A stretch of DNA of 46,011 bases from assembly GCA_021789735.1 (NCBI GenBank), contig JAJYJB010000008.1, forward strand, positions 1 to 46,011. The letters run 5' to 3'. The stretch is from Nitrospirota bacterium. Its GTDB lineage: Bacteria > Nitrospirota > Thermodesulfovibrionia > Thermodesulfovibrionales > JdFR-88. The notes under the pieces were generated by a model. It worked only from the letters and a program-made list of their open reading frames with translations, did not search any database and had not been told where the DNA came from. Made by a program: the position numbers and the translations under genes. Below, piece after piece: positions 1 to 8,272 of the stretch (position 1 is the first letter of the stretch; every line of letters starts with the position of its first letter).

Positions 1-339
1 TTCCGATCTGTATTCGCGTGCGATCCGGACAAGGTAGCCAGGGTGTCCGCGATAGTGGTCCGGGACCTTGACCAGATGCGCAAGACCCCGGTCCCGGCTG
101 GCCAGCTAAGGCAGACCAAGGCCCTTGTGCTTAGAAAGATACCGCTTGCGGAGTCGAGCGTGGGGCTTATAGCAAGCGGCTTTTTGGACCGGGTGGATGA
201 AGGCCTGCCGCTTGACGAGCCTGTGCGCGCCGCAAGGAAATATATAAAGCTCACCCCGGCGGACATACAACGCGCGTTTTTAAAGTGGGTACGTCCGTCC
301 GATATGGTGGAGGTGGTAAGGGGCCCGGCCCCCAAATAG
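1..339 (+). CDS. M16 family (pitrilysin/insulinase-like) zinc peptidase, C-terminal end only
   Basis: The frame is open from base 1 to the TAG at 337-339, so this is the last ~112 codons of a gene that starts outside the window. The segment has the pattern of the C-terminal M16 half: a DPDKV segment, a helix with PVPAGQLRQTK, then PLDEPVRAARKY, LTPADIQRAFLKWVRP and a closing V-R-GP. In M16 proteins this second half lacks the HxxEH zinc site and helps close the substrate chamber, so no catalytic residue is expected here. The downstream efflux operon starts 317 bp later, so the two are probably separate transcription units. Family assignment rests on this pattern alone. Confidence 0.7.
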   Translation, partial: FRSVFACDPDKVARVSAIVVRDLDQMRKTPVPAGQLRQTKALVLRKIPLAESSVGLIASGFLDRVDEGLPLDEPVRAARKYIKLTPADIQRAFLKWVRPSDMVEVVRGPAPK

Positions 340-381
340 ACTGCCACAGGGAAGCGGGGGGCTTTGTTTTTTAAATGTTTT

Positions 382-533
382 TCAATCTGAAGGACTGGCG
401 CCAATAAGCCGGCCGCAGACGAAGTTTATGTGCCCCCCGAGCCCGTAGAACTGGTCCGCAAAGGAGGCGGGCACCTTCATTCCGGTGACCGCCTTCCCCA
501 GGTTGTCCCCGCCTTGGTATTTTTATCTGGCAT
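382..533 (-). pseudogene. Small (~50 codon) gene, apparently frameshifted in a G-run
   Basis: On the minus strand an ATG at 531-533 opens MPDKNTKAG. After a GGGG run the protein-like frame continues one register away as DNLGKAVTGMKVPASF and then ADQFYGLGGHINFVCGRL, ending at TGA 382-384. Adding one G to the run would join both parts into a single ~50-residue protein. The downstream part (382-522) has strongly G/C-biased third codon positions, as in real genes of this window. I do not recognise the family. It could be a decayed remnant, or an intact small gene with a homopolymer error in the assembly. Confidence 0.4.
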
Positions 534-560
534 TGTATAGCCTGCGCTCTCAGGGCTTGA

Positions 561-566
561 TATAAT
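561..566 (+). promoter_or_regulatory. TATAAT -10 element upstream of the RND efflux operon
   Basis: A perfect -10 hexamer is preceded by TTGA directly upstream, with no good -35 at 16-18 bp. It would start transcription near 573, giving an ~80-nt leader before the ATG at 656. It is the only consensus element in the gap. Confidence 0.45.
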
Positions 567-655
567 GGCCATATCGGCCAGTCTTGTTGCAAAAAACCGG
601 AAACAGCGGCTTTTTGTTCTTTTTATTCATAGTCTGCTTTTTGGAGAAGGAGTTA

Positions 656-2185
656 ATGAAAAGCCTCTTTCGCGCGGGGAATGGGATTGCGGCAGCCTTG
701 GCGCTGGCCGTGTTGTTTATGTCCGCCATCCTGCCTGCCGGGTGCGTCGTGGGTCCGTCTTTCAGGAGGCCTCCGGCCCCCAAAACCAGCAGGTATACGG
801 CAAAGGCCCTGCCTGAAAAAACGCAAAGCTCACCCGTGGCGGGCGGCGGCGCGCAATATTTCAAACAGGGGAAGGAGATGCCGCCCCGGTGGTGGAGGCT
901 TTTTCATTGCCCGCCGCTGGACCGGCTGGAGCGTCTGGCTCTGGCCCGGAACCAGACGCTGGTTGCTGCGCAGGCCGCGCTGCGTGAGGCTTATGAGAAC
1001 AAACGGGCCCAGTCCGGGGCACTCCTTTATCCACAGATTGACGCCAAGGTCTCTGGGGTGCGCCAGAAATTTTCAGGCGCGGCTTTCGGCCAGCCCGGCC
1101 AGCCGGGAATAATATTCAACCTGTTTAACGTCTCGGCAACTGTATCTTATCTGTTTGACCTGTTTGGCGGCTCCAGGCGGCAGCTTGAAGCGCTGGGGGC
1201 GCAGGTGGACTATCAGCGCTTCCAGTTGGAAGGGGCATACATCGCGCTTACAGCCAACGTCGCAACAACCGCTATGCAGGAAGCATCTCTGCGTGCCCAG
1301 ATAGCCGTGACAAAGGAAATGCTGGCAGACCAGGAGGCCCAGCTCCGGATAGTCGAGCGCCAGTTGGCCCTTGGCGGGGCGTCGCTGTCCGACGTGCTTG
1401 CGCAAAAGACGCAGGTCGCCCAGACCAGAGCGGGGCTGCCCCCGCTTGAAAAGGCGCTTTCCGTGGCCCGCCACCAGATCGCGGTACTCGCAGGTGTGCT
1501 GCCGGGCAGTTCAGGCGGGCTGCCGGTGATGGACATTGAAAGGCTGAAGCTGCCCCGGCGGCTGCCCTTGAGCCTCCCTTCGGTGCTTGTCCGCAGGCGT
1601 CCGGATATCAGGGCCTCGGAGGCGCTCCTGCACGCCGCAAGCGCGCAGATCGGCGTTGCCACGGCAAACTTGCTCCCGCAGCTGACTTTTAGCGGCAGCA
1701 TTGGGACGGAAACCACCAAGGTCGAAGACCTCTTCGGCAATAACACGAGCGTCTGGAGCTTGGGGATGTCGCTGCTTCAGCCACTGTTCCACGGCGGAGA
1801 GCTTCTGGCAAAACGCAGGGCCGCCGTGGACGCCTATGAGCAGGCCCTGGCCCAATACCAGGAGACCGTCCTCCAGGCGTTCCAGAACGTGGCCGATGTC
1901 TTGAGGGCTCTGGACAGGGACGCAAGCGCGCTGAAAGCCCAGGCCCAGGCGTGGGCCGCCTCGAAGGCCTCGATGGAAGTCACCAGCAAGCAGTATAGAC
2001 TTGGCGCGGTCAGTTACCTGCAGCTCCTTAACGCGGAGCGCCAATATCAGCAGACGAGAATAAGCCTTGTGCAGGCCAGGGCGGCGCGCCTCGCGGACAC
2101 GGCGGCCCTGTTCCAGGCTCTTGGCGGAGGGTGGTGGAAACGCGCCGCAGGGACAGGCGCGGACGCCTTGGCAAGGGGAAAATGA
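656..2185 (+). CDS. RND efflux outer membrane factor lipoprotein (NodT/OprM family)
   Basis: A 509-residue outer-membrane channel protein of the TolC/OprM type, forming the exit duct of a tripartite RND efflux pump. The start at 656 is chosen because GGAGAAGGAG lies just upstream and it begins a lipoprotein signal peptide, with lipobox LPAGC (Cys30 lipidated). The frame stays open further upstream but has no ribosome site there. Two OEP-type repeats are visible, with long helical coiled segments rich in Ala, Gln and Glu, and the typical VRRRPDIRASEALLHAASAQIG segment starting the second repeat. Its stop overlaps the adaptor start by four bases (ATGA), so the two are translationally coupled. 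Substrate cannot be read from sequence. Confidence 0.93.
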   Translation: MKSLFRAGNGIAAALALAVLFMSAILPAGCVVGPSFRRPPAPKTSRYTAKALPEKTQSSPVAGGGAQYFKQGKEMPPRWWRLFHCPPLDRLERLALARNQTLVAAQAALREAYENKRAQSGALLYPQIDAKVSGVRQKFSGAAFGQPGQPGIIFNLFNVSATVSYLFDLFGGSRRQLEALGAQVDYQRFQLEGAYIALTANVATTAMQEASLRAQIAVTKEMLADQEAQLRIVERQLALGGASLSDVLAQKTQVAQTRAGLPPLEKALSVARHQIAVLAGVLPGSSGGLPVMDIERLKLPRRLPLSLPSVLVRRRPDIRASEALLHAASAQIGVATANLLPQLTFSGSIGTETTKVEDLFGNNTSVWSLGMSLLQPLFHGGELLAKRRAAVDAYEQALAQYQETVLQAFQNVADVLRALDRDASALKAQAQAWAASKASMEVTSKQYRLGAVSYLQLLNAERQYQQTRISLVQARAARLADTAALFQALGGGWWKRAAGTGADALARGK

Positions 2186-3381
2186 GCGATATGGACAGCC
2201 CGGGCAAAGGGGACAAGGAAGAAAAGCGAGGGCAGGGAACCCCGGTATCCCGTAAGGGACCATTGATAAAGCGCATGATCGTCATGCTGGCCGTCGTTGG
2301 CCTGCTGTTTGGTGGCATATTTGCCTATCATGCGTACAAGTCCCATATGGAAAAGGGATCCATGGCCTCGTTCCGGCCGCCACCGGTGTCGGTGAGCGCC
2401 ATGAAGGTAAGGTACATGCCATGGCAGCCGCAGATAAAAGCAGTCGGAAGCCTGCGCGCCGTGCACGGGGTGGACGTGACCAGCGAGATATCAGGCATGG
2501 TGCGCCATGTATATTTTAGGTCCGGAGGGGTATGTAAAAACGGCCAGGTGCTGGTGCAGCTTGACGCAGCCCCGGACATCGCGCTTCTCCATTCACTCGA
2601 AGCGGCCGCCCAGTTGGCCCGCACGGTCTACAATCGGGACAGGCTGCAATTTTTAGAGGCGCAGGCCGTAAGCAAGGCCACACTGGACGCTGATGCCGCC
2701 GACCTGAAGAGCAAGCTGGCCCAGGCCGCCCAGCAGAGCGCGATAGTGAACGAAAAGACCATACGGGCCCCATTTGCCGGCCAGCTCGGCATAAGCACCG
2801 TTAACCCGGGGCAGTACATCAACCCCGGCAACAAGATCGTGTCACTGCAGGCGTTGGACGTGCTATATGCGGATTTCTACCTGCCGCAACAGGATTTTTC
2901 CCGCTTCCGGATAGGGCAGCAGGTCATTGCCCGAGCAGATGCCTATCCGGACCTGGAGTTTCAGGGGGTCATAACGTCCATAAACTCCGAAGTTGACTCT
3001 TCCACGAGGAACGTTGAGGTCGAGGCCACTTTCCGCAACCCGGGGCACAAGCTCCTGCCCGGCATGTATGTGACAGTGGAAATATATACCGGAGCGCCCA
3101 GGCCCTATCTTACGCTTCCCCAGACGGCGGTGACTTACAACCCCTATGGCGAGACCGTCTTCGTGGTCCGGAAAGGGCCGAAAGGACAGTTGACCGTCAG
3201 GCAGACTTTTGTGACGACTGATGGCACGAGGGGCGACCAGGTGGCAATAGTTTCCGGCTTAAGGGAAGGCGAGATGGTGGTGACAAGTGGCCAGCTCAAG
3301 CTCAGAAACGGGACCAGAGTGATCATAAACAATAGCATACAGCCAAGCAACAACCCCGCACCAAGGCCCGGAAACACATAG
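2182..3381 (+). CDS. RND efflux periplasmic adaptor subunit (membrane fusion protein)
   Basis: This 399-residue HlyD/AcrA-like adaptor bridges the inner-membrane permease and the outer-membrane channel. It has a cytoplasmic N-terminus, one hydrophobic anchor (about residues 30-50), a lipoyl half-motif (SEISGMVRHVYFRSGGVCKNG), a short alpha-hairpin, the second lipoyl half (IRAPFAGQLGISTVNPGQYI), and beta-barrel and membrane-proximal domains ending in VTSGQLKLRNGTRV. The ATG at 2182 overlaps the preceding stop. The membrane anchor without a lipobox, and the MexJ/MdtA-like motif order, suggest an HAE1-type pump. The permease follows after 30 bp. Confidence 0.93.
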   Translation: MSDMDSPGKGDKEEKRGQGTPVSRKGPLIKRMIVMLAVVGLLFGGIFAYHAYKSHMEKGSMASFRPPPVSVSAMKVRYMPWQPQIKAVGSLRAVHGVDVTSEISGMVRHVYFRSGGVCKNGQVLVQLDAAPDIALLHSLEAAAQLARTVYNRDRLQFLEAQAVSKATLDADAADLKSKLAQAAQQSAIVNEKTIRAPFAGQLGISTVNPGQYINPGNKIVSLQALDVLYADFYLPQQDFSRFRIGQQVIARADAYPDLEFQGVITSINSEVDSSTRNVEVEATFRNPGHKLLPGMYVTVEIYTGAPRPYLTLPQTAVTYNPYGETVFVVRKGPKGQLTVRQTFVTTDGTRGDQVAIVSGLREGEMVVTSGQLKLRNGTRVIINNSIQPSNNPAPRPGNT

Positions 3382-3411
3382 ACCGGGCGGAGGAAAAGAA
3401 AAAAGTTCCGG

Positions 3412-6400
3412 ATGCGGTTCACTGACATTTTCATAAGGCGGCCGGTGCTGGCCACGGTTGTAAGCCTTCTCATCCTTGTGATGGGACTGCGCTCGCTTGG
3501 GCTGCTGAAGGTACGCGAATATCCGGAGATACAGAGCTCCGTCGTGACGGTTTCCACCACGTACTACGGGGCAGACCCTGCGCTGGTGGCGGGTTTCATC
3601 ACCACTCCACTGGAAAGCTCCATAGCGCAGGCAAGCGGCATCGATTACATGACCTCCACAAGCACCCTGGGGCAAAGCACCATCGAGGCCAACCTGCGCC
3701 TTAACTACGATGCGGGCAAGGCCCTGACCGAAATCAGCTCCAAGGTGAACGCCGTGCTCGACCAGCTTCCGAAGGAGGCCCAGACGCCGGTCATCACCGT
3801 GTCCACGGCCGAGACAGTGGATTCCATGTACATAGGCTTTTACAGCAAGGTCCTGCCCGCCAACCAGATCACGGATTACCTTATACGGGTGGTGCAGCCA
3901 AGACTGCAGACCATAGACGGCGTGCAGACCGCCGAAATACTGGGTGAGCAGCGGTTCGCCCTGCGCGCATGGCTTGACCCAAGGAAAATGGCCGCCTATG
4001 GAATCACCGGGTCGGACATAAACCAGGCCCTGGCGGACAACGACTTCATTTCAGCAGTCGGCCGGACCAAGGGACAGATGGTGACGGTGGACCTTACGGC
4101 GGCCACAGGCCTGCACACCGTGGACGAGTTCAAGAACCTGGTCATCAAATCGCAAAATGGCGCCATCATCCGCCTGCGCGACGTCGCCAACGTCACGCTG
4201 GGCGCGGAAAACTATGACACGTCGGTGTTCTTTGACGGCAAGAGCGCGGTCTATATCGGCATCAAGATCGCTCCGACAGCGAACCTTTTGTCCGTCATCG
4301 GAGAGATCAAGAAGGAGTTCCCGTCCATCCAGCGCCAGTTGCCGCACGGCCTGAGCGGGCGTATCGTCTACGACGCTACAGAGTACGTCCACAGCTCCAT
4401 CAAGGAGGTGATAACCACTATCGCCGAGGCCCTCCTGATAGTCACTTTTGTGATATTTTTGTCTCTCGGCTCTCCAAGGTCGGTGATTATCCCCGTTGTG
4501 GCCATGCCGCTTTCCCTTATAGGGGCCTTTTTCATCATGCTGGTGCTGGGCTATACCATAAACCTGCTGACGTTGCTTGCCCTGGTGTTGGCGATAGGGC
4601 TTGTTGTGGACGATGCGATAATCGTAGTGGAAAACGTGCACCGCCACATCGAAAACGGCATGACCTCGCTTAACGCCGCCTATCTTGGGGCCAGGGAGCT
4701 GGCAAACCCGATAATAGCCATTTCGATTGTGCTTGTTGCGGTCTATGTCCCCATCGGCTTCATGGGCGGCCTTACCGGGGCGCTCTTTACGGAATTTGCC
4801 TACACCCTGGCCGGGACGGTGGCCGTTTCGGCGGTCATAGCGTTGACGCTTTCGCCCATGATGTGTTCGCGCTTTTTAAAACCCTATGCCCGTGGGGGAC
4901 GCCGGTTCATGGATTTTGTGGACAAACAGTTCGGATGTCTCCGTTCGGGCTACCAGCGCCTTTTGCACGGGTCCCTGAGCTATCTGCCGGTCACCGCGGT
5001 ATTTGCCGCGGTGGTCCTCTTAAGCAACTACTTCCTCTATAAGAACTCAAAGAGTGAGCTTGCTCCACAGGAAGACCAGGGAGTGGTCATCGCAATGGCG
5101 ACCGGAGCGCCGGATGCCACGCTGGAGCAGACCATGCTTTACACCAGGCAGATATACAAGATCATGGCCGGCTATCCGGAAACGGACCACGTCTTCCAGC
5201 TCGACGGCATAAACGGATTGAACACGGGCATCGCGGGAATGGTTCTGAAACCCTGGGACAAGCGCAAGGTCACAGCGGCTCAGTTGCAGCCCGATCTGCA
5301 GGCTAAGCTCGGCAATATAACGGGGCTTGAATGTGTCGCATTTCAGCCACCGCCCCTGCCGGGGGGTGGACGGGGGTTGCCCGTGCAGTTCGTGGTGGGC
5401 ACGACCGAGCCTTTCTCCAGGCTCAACCGCGTTTCCCTGGAGCTTGTTCAGAAGGCGAGGGCAAGCGGCATGTTCGCGTATGTGGACAGCGATCTCAAGA
5501 TAGACAAGCCCCAGAGCACCATCGAGTTCGAGCGGGACAAGGCCGCCCAGCTGGGCCTTACCATGAACGACATCGGCGGAGCGCTTGGGTCCATGCTTGG
5601 CGGAGGATACGTGAACTATTTCAGTCTTGCCGGACGGTCCTATAAGGTCATCCCCCAGGTGATGCGGCGTGACAGGCTCAATGCCAATGACTTGAAGGGT
5701 TATTATATAAATACGGCAAGCGGAGTGCCGGTGCCTGTCTCAACTGTCGCCACCCTTAAGACTTCCGTCGTCCCCGAATCACTGAACCATTTCCAGCAGC
5801 TCAATTCCGCCACCATTTCAGCGGTGCCTGTGGCGGGCGTCACTCTGGGGCAGGCCCTCTCAGAGCTCAGGCGGCTGGCCAGGGGCATTTTTACCCCTGG
5901 ATACAGCATCGACTACGCCGGGCAGTCGAGGCAGTACATGCAGGAGTCAAAGGCACTTCTTGTCACCTTCTTCTTCGCTCTGGTGATCATATTCCTTGCC
6001 CTTGCCGCGTTGTTTGAAAGCTTCAGAGACCCGCTTATCGTGCTTATAAGCGTGCCTATGTCCATCTGCGGCGCGATGATATTCATAAGCCTGGGGGTCG
6101 GCGGGGCGAGCCTGAACATCTTTACGGAGGTCGGCCTGGTCACGCTTATCGGCCTCATTAGCAAGCACGGCATACTGATAGTCCAGTTCGCAAACGACCT
6201 GCAGGGCGAAGGTATGAGCAAACGGGAGGCGGTGGAGACGGCCGCCGCCATACGTCTGAGGCCGATTCTGATGACTACGGCGGCGATGGTGCTGGGCGTT
6301 CTTCCCCTGGTGACGGCCACGGGAGCGGGAGCGGCCGGCCGCTTCAACATGGGCCTGGTAATAATGACCGGCATTTCAATAGGCACCATGTTTACGCTCT

Positions 6401-6501
6401 TTGTGGTGCCGGCCATGTATATGCTGCTGGCGGTGGACCGATCGAGAAAACCGGCGCGCGCGGGGTATGAGGAAAAGGGAAAAAACTCCAGTGCTCTTTA
6501 A
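3412..6501 (+). CDS. RND multidrug efflux permease, HAE1 family (AcrB/MexB-like)
   Basis: A 1029-residue proton-driven inner-membrane transporter, the motor of the pump. It begins with the family signature FTDIFIRRPVLATV and has the expected 12 membrane segments in two halves, each with a large periplasmic loop. The TM4 proton-relay pair is present in LAIGLVVDDAIIVVENVHRH (two Asp), and the second half carries GLISKHGILIVQFAN, corresponding to the TM10 Lys region. A glycine-rich PPPLPGGGRGLPVQF loop matches the pore domain. GGAGGAAAAG lies upstream of the ATG. HAE1 members export drugs, dyes or detergents; the substrate is not deducible. The gene ends just before a convergent hairpin. Confidence 0.95.
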   Translation: MRFTDIFIRRPVLATVVSLLILVMGLRSLGLLKVREYPEIQSSVVTVSTTYYGADPALVAGFITTPLESSIAQASGIDYMTSTSTLGQSTIEANLRLNYDAGKALTEISSKVNAVLDQLPKEAQTPVITVSTAETVDSMYIGFYSKVLPANQITDYLIRVVQPRLQTIDGVQTAEILGEQRFALRAWLDPRKMAAYGITGSDINQALADNDFISAVGRTKGQMVTVDLTAATGLHTVDEFKNLVIKSQNGAIIRLRDVANVTLGAENYDTSVFFDGKSAVYIGIKIAPTANLLSVIGEIKKEFPSIQRQLPHGLSGRIVYDATEYVHSSIKEVITTIAEALLIVTFVIFLSLGSPRSVIIPVVAMPLSLIGAFFIMLVLGYTINLLTLLALVLAIGLVVDDAIIVVENVHRHIENGMTSLNAAYLGARELANPIIAISIVLVAVYVPIGFMGGLTGALFTEFAYTLAGTVAVSAVIALTLSPMMCSRFLKPYARGGRRFMDFVDKQFGCLRSGYQRLLHGSLSYLPVTAVFAAVVLLSNYFLYKNSKSELAPQEDQGVVIAMATGAPDATLEQTMLYTRQIYKIMAGYPETDHVFQLDGINGLNTGIAGMVLKPWDKRKVTAAQLQPDLQAKLGNITGLECVAFQPPPLPGGGRGLPVQFVVGTTEPFSRLNRVSLELVQKARASGMFAYVDSDLKIDKPQSTIEFERDKAAQLGLTMNDIGGALGSMLGGGYVNYFSLAGRSYKVIPQVMRRDRLNANDLKGYYINTASGVPVPVSTVATLKTSVVPESLNHFQQLNSATISAVPVAGVTLGQALSELRRLARGIFTPGYSIDYAGQSRQYMQESKALLVTFFFALVIIFLALAALFESFRDPLIVLISVPMSICGAMIFISLGVGGASLNIFTEVGLVTLIGLISKHGILIVQFANDLQGEGMSKREAVETAAAIRLRPILMTTAAMVLGVLPLVTATGAGAAGRFNMGLVIMTGISIGTMFTLFVVPAMYMLLAVDRSRKPARAGYEEKGKNSSAL

Positions 6502-6526
6502 GAAGGGACTGTATAAAAAAGTTTTT

Positions 6527-6547
6527 TGACCGGACGGGTGACGGTCA
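6527..6547. terminator. Hairpin between convergent genes (likely bidirectional terminator)
   Basis: TGACCG at 6527-6532 pairs with CGGTCA at 6542-6547 around a 9-nt loop. On the minus strand it includes the stop codon of the upstream gene and is followed by A6-C-T6. The efflux permease ends 26 bp to its left. Position between convergent genes and the T-run support a terminator, though the stem is only 6 bp. Confidence 0.45.
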
Positions 6548-7411
6548 CGGGATGTAATATTTGCCGTTTGCCTCTTCCCCGATTATGGCGAACTTTGACT
6601 TTGCCGCCTCCAGGGGGCCGGACTTCCACGAAAAGCCTATTTCAGGCACTTCCACGCCAGCCTCAAGATGCGCCACCGCCTTGTATCCGTCCAGGCGGAA
6701 CTGCTTTTGTGGGTCGTTGTAGTGGACCTTTTCGCCGGTGGCCTTCCATACTATTTTTATGTCCATCCTGGCGGGCGTCGCCCTTGCCTTGAATTTTGGC
6801 CACGCAGGCTGGTCTATTATCCTGGCCCCCCTCAGTTCAAGCACAGCCGTTTTGCCGTCATCGCCGAATCTAAGCCCGCCAGCCGGAACGGGGATCACCC
6901 AGTAGAGGCCGCAGACACCCACAGGGGGGTGGAAATCATGCACCTGGTTGGCCGGGGCCAACTGCCCCTTAAAAAGAGTCACTCACAGGTGGGCGAAGGC
7001 CCCTCTGTGGACCTCGCGACCCGTAAAGTACTCGCCTTGCATGACAGCGTTGTCAGTTGTCGGGCTGCCGAAGGCCAGACGGTTTCCATTGTTGTCCGTG
7101 CCCATGCCGTTAAAATCGCTGCAGCGCGCTACCCTCCCCTTGAAATGGTAGATGAGGGAAGGCTCATTGCCGGGGCCTGCCGGCTGGTTGTGGCTGCCGT
7201 TCTTGTCCAGCCAGGGGACAGGAAAGGGGTTTGAGCTTCCGTCGTAGGTGAAGTCCCTGCAGGCATCCGGGGATGCCTGGGATGCTTTTGTTTTTGTTAT
7301 TTCCGCTACGGCCGCACCAGGCATCAGGACGGATGAGGCGGCAAGGACAAGCCCGGAGGAAAGAATGTCACGCCTGCTTGGCCCCTCGGTTAAGGTTGAT
7401 TTTTTCTTCAT
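6545..7411 (-). pseudogene. Tat-exported protein of unknown function interrupted by an in-frame TGA (nonsense mutation or selenocysteine)
   Basis: One reading frame runs from ATG 7411 (AAGGAGA upstream) to TGA 6545, but a single in-frame TGA at 6983-6985 (codon 143 of 288) splits it. The N-terminal half has a Tat signal, SRRDILSSGLVLAASS, ending in AAVA. The rest is a soluble, Gly/Asn-rich domain with motifs such as SDFNGMGTDNNGN and GEYFTGREVH before the TGA and ANQVHDFHPPVGVCGLYWV after it. Reading continues protein-like straight through, so the halves were or are one protein. TGA may replace a TGG (Trp). Alternatively it may encode selenocysteine, because a hairpin with SECIS-like geometry follows it. 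A GTG immediately after the TGA could in principle restart translation, but has no ribosome site and would lack a signal peptide. I do not recognise the family. Confidence 0.6.
6954..6968 (-). other. SECIS-like hairpin just downstream of the in-frame TGA
   Basis: On the minus strand, 14 nt after the TGA, GGGGC pairs perfectly with GCCCC around the 5-nt loop AGTTG. The apical loop starts 19 nt after the TGA and has G at its second position. That falls inside the loose bacterial SECIS consensus as I recall it: loop 3-14 nt, G among the first two loop bases, loop 16-37 nt from UGA. Short GC hairpins also occur by chance in GC-rich coding sequence. Confidence 0.3.
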
Positions 7412-7534
7412 GAAGGGTCTCCTTGGTTTTTATGCGGTCTTTTTTAATTTTTCGTTTTCTCGAAGGGATTACTCCGGCCAGCTCTTTTTTGCCTATTGCC
7501 TTATGAAGGGTCTTGACGGCGATGGCGCCTCGAA

Positions 7535-8140
7535 TTAGCGCTCCTCGTTCTCCTCATGCTCTTCGAAGCCGAACCCTAAGCCGAAGCTAAAGGAAGGATA
7601 ATAGTAGGGATAAGGGGAATAATAATACGGGTAATAAGGATAGTAGGGCCCGTAGTAATAGGGCGAGTAATAATATGCCGGATATGTCGGCTCCTCGCTC
7701 CACAGGAATATCTGCACCACATCGAAGACCGGAAAGTAATAGGTCGCCTTGTCCAGTTTCCCTTTCCTGAAGCCCTCGAACGTTCCGGCCACAGTTATCT
7801 GCCTGTTGCGCCTGTACATCATTGGGTCCAGGATGCCGCTTTCTTTTGGCCAGATGGCAAGATATCTTCCGCGCCCCGGCTCCTCTTTAAGATAGCCTTT
7901 ATCGTCCACCGGCACGTAAAGGGCCTCAATGACCGACCCTTCGCTGGTTATTGTGGTGTTGGCTATTATGCCGCCCAGAATGAAGAGCTTGCCCCTGTAC
8001 AGGTCCTTGTTCGCAGAAAGCGCGGACAGAGACACATGCCTTATGCCTTCCTTAAGCAGGCTCTCTTTTATCACCGGCCTTGCGCATGCGGCAACCAGAA
8101 GCACTGAAAGAGCGGCCAGCGCAATCGATACCCTTTTCAT
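7535..8140 (-). CDS. Slp-family outer membrane lipoprotein with Tyr/Pro-rich C-terminal tail
   Basis: This 201-residue lipoprotein has a signal peptide and lipobox LLVAAC (Cys19). The body (about residues 30-145) matches the Slp fold: a membrane-attached domain with YRGKLFILGGIIANT, a central YLAIWP segment, and GTFEGFRKGKLDKATYYFPVF. Slp proteins are starvation-inducible outer-membrane lipoproteins of poorly known function. The last ~55 residues are unusual: a run of Tyr and Pro with Ser and Gly (PAYYYSPYYYGPYYP-type repeats), then FGLGFGFEE and an acidic end. The ATG lies 7 nt after a TATAAT (8148-8153) with no ribosome site, suggesting a leaderless transcript. Confidence 0.85.
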   Translation of the reverse strand: MKRVSIALAALSVLLVAACARPVIKESLLKEGIRHVSLSALSANKDLYRGKLFILGGIIANTTITSEGSVIEALYVPVDDKGYLKEEPGRGRYLAIWPKESGILDPMMYRRNRQITVAGTFEGFRKGKLDKATYYFPVFDVVQIFLWSEEPTYPAYYYSPYYYGPYYPYYPYYYSPYPYYYPSFSFGLGFGFEEHEENEER

Positions 8141-8147
8141 GATTTAA

Positions 8148-8153
8148 ATTATA
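8148..8153 (-). promoter_or_regulatory. TATAAT -10 element 7 nt upstream of the Slp start codon
   Basis: On the minus strand a perfect TATAAT preceded by TG ends 7 nt before the ATG at 8140. The expected transcription start therefore coincides with the start codon. No Shine-Dalgarno sequence fits in between. No clear -35 is seen. Confidence 0.55.
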
Positions 8154-8272
8154 CAGCCGCCCGGTTGTCATGCAAACCGTTTTTTTATCTTTTTTTGCAG
8201 GAGATTTTTTCCATAAAACAGGCGGCTTTTCGGTCCGCATGGCAGGACAGGCACCGGCTGTTTTTTCGACGG

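Larger units (their letters stand above)
340..655. other. Intergenic region with a decayed or frameshifted small gene and a -10 element
   Basis: This 316-bp gap holds no full-length gene. On the minus strand it contains a short coding-like stretch (382-533, listed separately). On the plus strand a perfect TATAAT lies at 561-566, about 90 bp before the efflux operon start. No convincing terminator is seen for the M16 gene; only a 4-bp AAGC/GCTT stem followed by T-rich sequence occurs near 350-376. Confidence 0.6.

Noticed and set aside
1511..2263. Long minus-strand frame inside the outer membrane factor gene
   Set aside because: Antisense shadow of a well-supported gene; Pro/Arg-rich translation with no domain pattern.
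4051..4647. 198-codon minus-strand frame inside the RND permease
   Set aside because: His/Gln/Arg-rich antisense translation caused by GC-biased codon use on the real strand.
6545..7411. TGA reassigned to tryptophan genome-wide
   Set aside because: Many genes here (for example the outer membrane factor, hpf) end normally at TGA and do not read through into sensible protein.
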